Shown here piece by piece: positions 56,188-64,000 of a stretch of DNA of 64,000 nt. The position numbers and the translations under genes were made by a program. The stretch comes from Escarpia spicata (Eukaryota; Annelida; Polychaeta; Sabellida; Siboglinidae), in contig OZ023207.1 in the NCBI GenBank assembly GCA_963995525.1, positions 27,488,276 through 27,552,275 on the forward strand. The letters are read 5' to 3'. How positions within the stretch are numbered: position 1 is the first letter of the stretch; each line of letters opens with the position of its first letter. Under the pieces are notes generated by a model. That model searched no databases. It was not told the DNA's origin and was given only the letters and a program-made list of their open reading frames with translations.

Positions 56188-56421
56188 TCGAAGTGGGCTG
56201 GGCATGTGTAGTGAATGGAAGGAGAACGGCTGGCAAATAAATCAGATGCCTGGAGAATGGAGCGGAAATAAAGGCGAGGAAGATCTAGACTGCAATGGAA
56301 GGGCTGTGTAAAGAGAGACTTGGAAGGATTTGCACAACAGTGTACAACGAGAGCGAAGATTGAGGGGAATGAAGACAGTTGGTGGAGAGAGCAGTGCAAG
56401 ATAAGTGAAAGAAAAGAATAA
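56188..56421 (+). pseudogene. LINE C-terminal tail, U18
   Basis: Common form, preceded by the private tttccaatt. Confidence 0.6.
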
Positions 56422-56978
56422 TAAAAACGTATAACTGAAATCATGAAACGGAATCCAGGCCAGCATTAGCCCTGACAACAGGGAAACAAGAGTATTACAA
56501 CCATAACTATTAAACATGCTATTGTGATTGTTTTAGGGTCCTTACGCCAACATTTTGCAATTTTATCAATTAAATTAATTAATACGACGGACAACTATAT
56601 ATGTCTTAAATATATTATTGTATGCAAATGATAGAGACGGTTGCCTTATAATCACGGTTTGAGAGACAAAATAAATGATATTTATTAATTGTCTCCTTTT
56701 TTATATCGGTCCCCTAAGTGGCAGTACACTCGCATACACGAGAATATTAAAAACACATATACATATTTTGTTTATTACGCATTGCATGCGAACCACAGGA
56801 AACACGAAACGTTCACGACTAGTGACGCAATTACTGATATTTAATATCCATCACTTTGTGTATGTGATGGAACGCCCAGTATGACTATTCAACTGATGCT
56901 CTAAGTAATGTGGTTGTGTCTGGTAGAGTTTAGTAACCAATTGTTACATCTACATCAAAATATTCGCGATCAACACAA

Positions 56979-57579
56979 AACAGTTTTGTTGACAGTATTA
57001 CCGAAACGGACATATGTAAACGCAATACCCTTTGAAGTTTAACGATTTTGACCGCTCAGACGCTGATATTTTAGAACTACTTAAAATTCCCTTAGAACAC
57101 AACGACTTTTTATTCAGATCAAACTGGTACCTTCAAAGTTTCGGCATTGCAATGGGGAAACGATTTGCCCCCAACACTGCCAATCTTTTTAAGGCTGAGT
57201 GGGAGAAACACATACCAAGGAAACGCAACAAATTACCATTAATCTATGTACGATACTTGGACGAAATCTTTGGAATCTGGACACATGGGAATGATGAATT
57301 CCGAGTTTTCTTGGACACAAAATAGCCATCACAATTGCGTAAATTGAACGTAAGTTACGAGTAAACACTCAATAGATTTCTTGTACACTACGAATTTTAA
57401 AGACGAACGCTTTATTTCGACGGGACATCCTGACAGCAAGGTTTACTTTAAACCAACAGATACACTTCAACTACTACAAAGCCTCGTTCCATCCGAAACA
57501 TACCTTCTTTGCTATCCTCAAGTCGCAATTATTTCGATTTCACAGGATTGTCAACAATAAATCAGATTTTGAGGAAGCA
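56979..57579 (+). pseudogene. PLE RT fragment, U19
   Basis: YLDE form with Glu12Asp. Private acacttcaac in the third segment. Confidence 0.83.
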
Positions 57580-57968
<389 letters not shown>

Positions 57969-59329
57969 CAGTGAGAGTTTCAGTTGAGGAGTCATTTATA
58001 TTGAGCTGGAAATTCTGTCGCCTCTAGCGAGCCTGATATCGAGGAAAAACGTTACCATTGATTGAAACTCAACGCAACGCACAGTACGATATATGTACCT
58101 TGTGGAACAGCTGCAATATTAATTTCTCTGACTCGGAATGAAACGTGGTTTAAGGTATGGTTTTAAGATATGCATTTTTGTTAATATTCCATGGGCAAAA
58201 ACCGTTAACTGCACGCCCCTGGGGCTCACAAAAACCTCCATCTGCAACACCCCTTGTAGAAATATTGGGGGCAAGACATAACTATCCAACCCCCGGTATC
58301 GACTTTCGCTTTTCTGCTTTGTTCATCATTTAGCGTGTCTGGGGCAGATTTTCTAACCTGGTGGAGCCGATCTCTCTCAAGGCGGCTATTTTACTCATAG
58401 CTGGAACATGATTTGTGGGGGTCGGGACATGTCCACACACTCGTGGACCCTGCACCCGCACATATTGGGCTGATGCTACTCCGCCAAGTTTTTTCGTAGC
58501 TGGACCACTAGATCCCATGCAGGTTTGGCCTGGGGCCGCAAGGTGTCTAGTTACCATATGGTATCCAAAGAGGCACTGTATGAGTCTAGATTGAGGAGAG
58601 GCTATATACCAGAAGGAAACACTTACGCACTCGGCTGTCTTTTCACCTGAGATGAGGCTATCTGGCGGCTGAAGCTGAAAGCGGGACACCAGAAACAAGC
58701 TGCTAACCACTACCCTACGTTACAGAACTAGGCGCACCACCTAACCCCTGTGACAGAATTACACAACACGCCAATGTCCAATCACAGTCGATATACGGTG
58801 CTGTTTACGTCCACCTCGGCAGCCGCACTTGGTAGGAAATATCGCTGCAATGCCGATTTCACGTTACATTGTCCACGTACTTGCGTGAATTTTTAGAATG
58901 TCTGCCTTGGACCAGTTGACAAATAGTGTAGATGTAGACGGCGTTGTCATAATCTGTCATGTTGAGCCACTTGACAGTGTCACTGAAGCGTGACGGCCGA
59001 TCTGCCGGCTCGTTGGGTACGTCACTGTTTCTGGTTGTCGTCAAGCTTGACTGATCACCAGTTCAGCAATGCAATGTCATAAAACTATTAAAACAGGCGC
59101 ATCCACATGACGTTAATTTATTGGAATGTATGTGAAAAACTTCCTTTGTTTCCAGTTTTCTTCATTAACTCAGTAGTAAATTATCGTATGTCTCAATAGT
59201 CTCGTATATCAATAGTATATTAATGTATCGGATGGATTTTTGTCCAGTTTTGTCTAAATACTATCCTACATCAATAGTATATTAATGTAGTGGATTAACT
59301 TTTTTTTCAGTTTTGGAAACAATTATTCG

Positions 59330-59563
59330 TCGAAGTGGGCTGGGCATGTGTAGTGAATGGAAGGAGAACGGCTGGCAAATAAATCAGATGCCTGGAGAAT
59401 GGAGCGGAAATAAAGGCGAGGAAGATCTAGACTGCAATGGAAGGGCTGTGTAAAGAGAGACTTGGAAGGATTTGCACAACAGTGTACAAAGAGAGCGAAG
59501 ATTGAGGGGAATGAAGACAGTTGGTGGAGAGAGCAGTGCAAGATAAGTGAAAGAAAAGAATAA
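59330..59563 (+). pseudogene. LINE C-terminal tail, U19
   Basis: Private caaagagag changes the Thr-Arg codons after FAQQ. Confidence 0.58.
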
Positions 59564-59974
59564 TAAAAACGTATAACTGAAATCATGAAACGGAATCCAG
59601 GCCAGCATTAGCCCTGACAACAGGGAAACAAGAGGATTACAACCATAACTATTAAACATGCTATTGTGATTGTTTTAGGGTCCTTACGCCAACATTTTGC
59701 AATTTTATCAATTAAATTAATTAATACGACGGACAACTATATATGTCTTAAATATATTATTGTATGCAAATGATAGAGACGGTTGCCTTATAATCACGGT
59801 TTGAGAGACAAAATAAATGATATTTATTAATTGTCCCCTTTTTTATATCGGTCCCCTAAGTGGCAGTACACTCGCATACACGAGAATATTAAAAACACAT
59901 ATACATATTTTGTTTATTACGCATTGCATGCGAACCACAGGAAACACGAAACGTTCACGACTAGTGACGCAATT

Positions 59975-60127
59975 ACTGATATTTAATATCCATCACTTTG
60001 TGTATGTGATGGAACGCCCAGTATGACTATTCAACTGATGCTCTAAGTAATGTGGTTGTGTCTGGTAGAGTTTAGTAACCAATTGTTACATCTACATAAA
60101 AATATTCGCGATCAACACAAAACAGTT
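59975..60127. repeat. Terminal partial unit U20 (153 bp) and array edge
   Basis: Matches the first 153 bases of a unit with one change (ctacataaaa for ctacatcaaa), then diverges completely at 60128, where unit sequence would continue ttttgttgaca. The edge therefore falls inside the PLE-derived stretch. Confidence 0.93.
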
Positions 60128-60205
60128 GTGAAATAACACACACACATACACACACGTGTGTGTGTGTGTGTGTGTGAGTGAGTGAGTGATTGAGTGAGTG
60201 AGTGA

Positions 60206-60240
<35 letters not shown>

Positions 60241-60243
60241 TGA

Positions 60244-60335
<92 letters not shown>

Positions 60336-60350
60336 GCATGTGTGTGTTGT
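60128..60350. repeat. CA/GT palindrome and GT/GTGA tract at the array edge
   Basis: Immediately outside the array, CA repeats switch to GT repeats around a centre at 60155/60156, giving arms of about 20 bases with one mismatch. A GTGA tract follows (about 60175-60211, one gatt interruption), then a long GT tract to about 60331. The strand polarity (GT on +) is opposite to the CA tracts inside the array. The frames that read His-Thr here are repeat artefacts. Confidence 0.93.
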
Positions 60351-61381
60351 GTGTTCAAGTGTTCATGTTTCCTAGTTATGCTAGTTTCCTGAATGGGTGT
60401 CACAACACATACTGCATATAATATTATTTCATATTAATTGCCAATTTGTGGACGAGAACAATAGCAGTTGCTTGAATAAATGCTACAATAAATTGTTTAT
60501 CATCTGTTCTACGAAGTGTAATCAATTACCACTCGTAGTGAACGTGGACTAGCTACGCGGAGGCCTGGACAATGCGGTCATTGTCTTAGTAGGGCCGTCT
60601 TGGTATTGTAGGTCTGTATTATGTTTCAACGTGCTTACATGTCTGTATTGTAATCATTGCGTGTCGCAGTTTTTCTTTCGTAAACTTCCAAAGCCATATA
60701 TTTTCTATGCTAAGTCACACCCGAAGCTACGCTTCTTGTACTGATTTCCTTTTTTTGTTTCTTGAGTCAAACCAATTTCGGAATTAGCACTATTTGGGTT
60801 ATTGCGCCGCCGCCGTGGAATGTGCTCCTTCTTGGTGATATATCAGTCGAAAATGTTATTAAATTTCGCCGTGGTATAAACGCATATCTTTATGATAAGG
60901 ATAAGGACCCTGCAATTTTCTAAATATTCGTAGACAATTTTAACTGTTCTCAACGCCTTCGATACTGACCGACGCTTTTGAATTGTTACGCCTTTGAGTT
61001 TGGTTTCCTATGATTTAAGCGTGCACTATATATATTATTTTACTACCATTAAGGATTGGTTTAAACTGAGTTGTTAAGGACATGTGGACACATCCTCTAA
61101 TACAGTGGTATTTCTAGGATATCTGTGATTGTGTCACGGACAACTTTCATACAAGTTTTTATGTTTATAGATCAAAATGTTGTTTACTTGAAAACGGCAT
61201 AGCATACACCTTACCGGCATACAAGCCAGTCAATCAAAATTTGCTTTCGTACACCACGACTTGAGCCCATTCGAAGAAAGAAGTGACGGATCTCTAGATA
61301 CGGCTACGACTAATATCAGTACCAGCATTAATACAACCAACATGATCAATGGTGCGTAGTATATATTGTTATTATGACTAA
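60351..61381. other. Single-copy-looking flank with no recognised gene
   Basis: About 1 kb of mixed AT-rich sequence with stops in all frames. It shows no similarity by eye to the array, no terminal repeats and no tRNA-like boxes. Possibly intronic or intergenic to the hydrolase pieces downstream. Confidence 0.5.
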
Positions 61382-61499
61382 AAGCGTTGCCGACACTAAC
61401 ATGCTTCGAACATCGTTATTGCATCAATTGTGAGAGTATCTGTCGTAGCATACATACCATACCAACATGTAATAACACGTTGATGGCTGCAAAACTCCG
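61382..61499 (+). pseudogene. Doubtful upstream exon of the hydrolase
   Basis: One frame (from gcgttgcc at 61384) reads through CFEHRYCIN and CESICRSI and ends near AAKLR before a GT repeat. In the arylacetamide deacetylase/hormone-sensitive lipase family an FHGGG box is followed by a SICRxIA-like helix shortly before the YRLAPEH strand, so the order fits. The HGGG oxyanion box would be lost (HRY). The join to the exon at 62000 does not work cleanly in phase with the visible donor ctcc/gtacac. Weak. Confidence 0.22.
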
Positions 61500-61507
61500 T
61501 ACACATA

Positions 61508-61511
<4 letters not shown>

Positions 61512-61555
<44 letters not shown>

Positions 61556-61653
61556 TGCCTGTGTGTGTGTATGTGTTAGTTTGTGTATTTGAGCGTGTGT
61601 GCAAGTGTGCGAGAGTGCGAATGTGCGAGTCTGCGAGTGTGCGTGCGTGCGAG
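61512..61653. repeat. GT microsatellite and GT-rich degenerate tract
   Basis: Perfect GT run 61512-61554 followed by GTGTGTATG and GAGTGCGA-type variants. Together with the next repeat it would lie in an intron if the upstream exon is real. Confidence 0.9.
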
Positions 61654-61849
61654 AATAACATACATACATAAAAACACATATATACATGTGAACATTATAT
61701 ATATATATATACACTCATACATACGTGTACATACATATGTACTTATGTACAACACTATGTGTGCGCCTTCATACAAAAAATATATATGCATCCATGCATG
61801 TATGCAATGCATTCATACAATAATGCACACATGTATATATGCAAACATG
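61654..61849. other. Degenerate CATA/TATA-rich stretch
   Basis: Low-complexity words such as acatacatacata, a short TA run near 61696-61710 and tgcatgtatgcaatgca. No gene seen. Confidence 0.7.
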
Positions 61850-61953
61850 CACACATACACACATACACACATACACACATACACACATACACACATACAC
61901 ACATACACACATACACACATACACACATACACACATACACACATACACACATG
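61850..61953. repeat. 8-bp tandem repeat (ACACATAC), about 13 copies
   Basis: Near-perfect period-8 array. Ends 46 bases before the proposed splice acceptor at 61999. Confidence 0.93.
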
Positions 61954-61999
61954 CACATATGCACACGTACACATATGTGTACCTTTTGTGTATGGTCAG

Positions 62000-62121
62000 A
62001 CGCCGCCAAGCACCAGAACACATCCGTCCTGCACAGCTTAATGAAACAATTAAGGCGACACGGTATGTCATGACACATTCAAGCGAGCTTGGCGTGCACG
62101 AAAGTCGTATTGCAGTCGGAG
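62000..62121 (+). pseudogene. Exon A of an arylacetamide-deacetylase-like alpha/beta hydrolase (partial, probably degenerate)
   Basis: Frame 62001-62120 contains RQAPEHIRPAQLNETIKATR and, at its end, SELGVHESRIAVG. In the HSL/AADAC family the strand YRLAPEHPFPA is followed by a helix, then ELGVDPSRIAVGGDSAGG, so the order and spacing match. The exon is bounded by an AG at 61998-61999 (tatggtcag) and by a donor GGAG/GTAATC with GT at 62122-62123. It ends in phase 1, just before the codon for the Gly of the nucleophile motif. Members hydrolyse acyl esters or amides, usually at the ER membrane. Here the function is doubtful because of exon B. Confidence 0.62.
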
Positions 62122-62586
62122 GTAATCTATGTCTACTATCAGGTCATGACTGTCAGGATAGATATATATGTTCAACAAAAAATGATGTTTCTAGTTGAAT
62201 GATTTGCGTTCACGATGAAAGTTATCAATTATCGACACTAACGGCGATTTGTAATGATACTCGTAATGTATCTATGATTACCAACCGTCCATTTCAGATG
62301 ATTTACTCTCGTGACATTTCACATGCTGTTGTTTTCGAAAAAAAATTCAATTTGGAAGTTGAAATGTGCAGTTATTCGTTAGTGTTGGTGTAATATAATG
62401 AATAATATATTAGAATTAGCCTTAGAACGTCGAAGCCTCATTGACGCACCTCCAACCCGCAAAACACATTGTGATGGACATTGTATAATGCGCAATATGC
62501 CTTTCAAATGACCGCCATTTTTATGCCATGCATATTTGAGATTTAACAACACTGCGCTTTCTGAAGTGAACACATTGAAAGGAGGA
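62122..62586. other. Proposed intron, 5' part
   Basis: No motif-bearing frame. Two short open frames (62199-62393 plus, 62379-62573 minus) have no recognisable content. The exon A frame itself runs on to a TGA at 62196-62198 but leaves the hydrolase pattern exactly at the donor. Confidence 0.5.
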
Positions 62587-63383
62587 ATGACTGAGACATG
62601 TACCTTGTGTGCTCTTACTATTACTAGGTCATAATAACAAACTCAGCAGGATCCCTTTTTGTTAAATACGACACTATGACTGAGACATGTACCTTGTGTG
62701 CTCTTACTATTACTAGGTCATAATAACAAACTCAGCAGGATCACTTTTTGTTAAATACGACACTATGACTGAGACATGTACCTTGTGTGCTCTTACTATT
62801 ACTAGGTCATAATAACAAACTCAGCAGGATCACTTTTTGTTAAATACGACACTATGACTGAGACATGTACCTTGTGTGCTCTTACTATTACTAGGTCATA
62901 ATAACAAACTCAGCAGGATCACATTTTTTTAAATACGACACTATGACTGAGACATGTACCTTGTGTGCTCTTACTATTACTAGGTCATAATAACAAACTC
63001 AGCAGGATCACTTTTTGTTAAATACGACACTATGACTGAGACATGTACCTTGTGTGCTCTTACTATTACTAGGTCATAATAACAAACTCAGCAGGATCAC
63101 TTTTTGTTAAATACGACACTATGACTGAGACATGTACCTTGTGTGCTCTTACTATTACTAGGTCATAATAACAAACTCAGCAGGATCACATTTTTTTAAA
63201 TACGACACTATGACTGAGACATGTACCTTGTGTGCTCTTACTATTACTAGGTCATAATAACAAACTCAGCAGGATCACTTTTTGTTAAATACGACACTAT
63301 GACTGAGACATGTACCTTGTGTGCTCTTACTATTACTAGGTCATAATAACAAACTCAGCAGGATCACATTTTGTTAAATACGA
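62587..63383. repeat. 89-bp minisatellite, nine copies, inside the proposed intron
   Basis: Copies begin ctgagacatgtacc at 62591, 62680, 62769, 62858, 62947, 63036, 63125, 63214 and 63303, exactly 89 bases apart; the last is cut short. They are near identical except for a variable box after caggatc: ccctttttg, actttttg, actttttg, acattttttt, actttttg, actttttg, acattttttt, actttttg, acattttg. Copies 2-4 and 5-7 thus repeat as a three-copy block. Confidence 0.97.
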
Positions 63384-63771
63384 GGGATAAGGTATCACTC
63401 TATGTACAACCCATAGAGAACAATCCAGTTGGCGTAAGACAAATACCACATTTGAAATATAGTTATGGATTTTAGTTTAACGCCAACAATTTTATTATAG
63501 TTGAGGATAATTGTAAAATTAGCTATAATATAATAATTGGTTAGTTGGAACATCCACAGTTCCTTCATCAGTGCTAACATATGTTTTCATGTGATGATGT
63601 CGAGTGACAATCACCTAGTTTCACTAAATTAATCTCTAATTTATAGCCTTCCCAATATCAGCATATAAGGAATCAACGTCTGTACATACATATGGTTTAG
63701 GGTCGGTTATCGTTCACTCGTACATCCTGTTAAATACTAATTTCTATCGTGCCGTGTTCTCCGGCATTCAG
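63384..63771. other. Proposed intron, 3' part with splice acceptor
   Basis: AT-rich with no recognised gene. Ends in gttctccggcattcag (63756-63771), a plausible pyrimidine-containing acceptor. Confidence 0.5.
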
Positions 63772-63885
63772 GCCACAATTCTAGAAGAAATGTTGCCGCT
63801 GCAATATCTTTACAGTTCTGGTACATGAATTGGCGGCCTCTGATCAAGCTACGAGCTGGGGACAAGCGGCCATGCGTGACTTCTG
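63772..63885 (+). pseudogene. Exon B of the same hydrolase, nucleophile motif destroyed
   Basis: Joined to exon A in phase 1 (g + gc = Gly), the frame reads GHNSRRNVAAAISLQFW and later RPLIKLRA and RPCVTSG. The family has GDSAGGNxAAAxSL, then PLIKLQxLIYPC. Each changed residue of GDSAGG (Asp-His, Ser-Asn, Ala-Ser, Gly-Arg, Gly-Arg) needs only one base change from a usable codon. The catalytic Ser is lost, so the product could not be an ordinary serine hydrolase. A possible donor, CTG/GTCAGT, follows at 63886; without splicing the frame stops at 63912-63914. Either a decaying pseudogene or an inactive paralogue. Confidence 0.58.
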
Positions 63886-64000
63886 GTCAGTACTTTAAAA
63901 CACTTAATGCATAGCATCGGTGTCAACAACTGAAAGTTAAACTGCAGCTATTCTTAATGTGATCGAGCGCATCAGTTTAGTTTATCATTTAAAATAGTTA
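63886..64000. other. Proposed next intron, runs off the window
   Basis: No motif seen. The remaining hydrolase exons (catalytic Asp and His) would lie beyond base 64000 if the gene continues. Confidence 0.35.

Larger units (their letters stand above)
53720..56832. repeat. Array unit U18 (3113 bp)
   Basis: Core is 2752 bp, one base shorter than all others, apparently in the T run near 55035. Shares ccaagcagg, gctgttaac and ctacattac with U16. Private changes are gactttgta in the RT frame and tttccaatt near 56163. The 61-codon minus frame is 55717-55902. Confidence 0.95.

Noticed and set aside
62591..63383. 12-base match atgtaccttgtg shared by the 89-bp minisatellite and the 3.15-kb unit (near 1265)
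   Set aside because: A single short match without extension on either side; too little to infer shared origin.

Overview
This is eukaryotic, almost certainly metazoan, nuclear DNA. The evidence is long CA/TA microsatellites, a fossil Penelope-like (PLE) reverse transcriptase, a fossil LINE C-terminal tail, and a right flank holding exon-like pieces of an arylacetamide-deacetylase-type hydrolase with usable splice sites and an intronic minisatellite. There is no bacterial-style gene organisation. The phylum cannot be fixed from the sequence alone.

Positions 1-60127 are one uninterrupted head-to-tail tandem array. The repeat unit is about 3.15 kb, with 19 complete copies (U1-U19) plus a 153-bp partial copy. 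The array is already in mid-unit at base 1, so it extends to the left. Each unit reads, on the + strand: (a) a frameshifted PLE reverse transcriptase fragment; (b) a 320-531 bp compound microsatellite, (CA)n then (TA)n then (GCAC)n; (c) about 0.9 kb of unrecognised sequence; (d) a minus-strand open frame of about 61 codons with exon-like edges; (e) a 62-bp internal direct repeat; (f) the degenerate C-terminal tail of a LINE ORF; (g) about 0.55 kb of AT-rich sequence leading into the next unit. Outside the microsatellite the unit is 2753 bp in 18 of 19 copies and 2752 bp in the other, so nearly all length variation lies in the microsatellite.

The units are not equally related. U1-U7 form a left sequence type and U8-U18 a right type. 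U8-U9 and U11-U12 look like copies of one two-unit block. U14 and U15 are near twins. U16-U18 are mosaics. A left-type island lies at about 37.7-39.2 kb. U5, and the edge unit U19, carry the most private changes. This is the expected mark of unequal exchange and gene conversion.

The array stops at 60127, inside the PLE fragment, against a CA/GT palindrome and a GT/GTGA tract (60128-60350). The right flank (60351-64000) is single-copy-looking sequence. It holds two exon-like segments of an alpha/beta hydrolase (62000-62121 and 63772-63885) that join in the correct phase, but the GDSAGG nucleophile motif has become GHNSRR. Between them lie nine copies of an 89-bp minisatellite, themselves arranged with a three-unit period. 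A more doubtful upstream exon lies near 61382-61499. I see no intact protein-coding gene, tRNA, rRNA, CRISPR array or intact transposon in the window.
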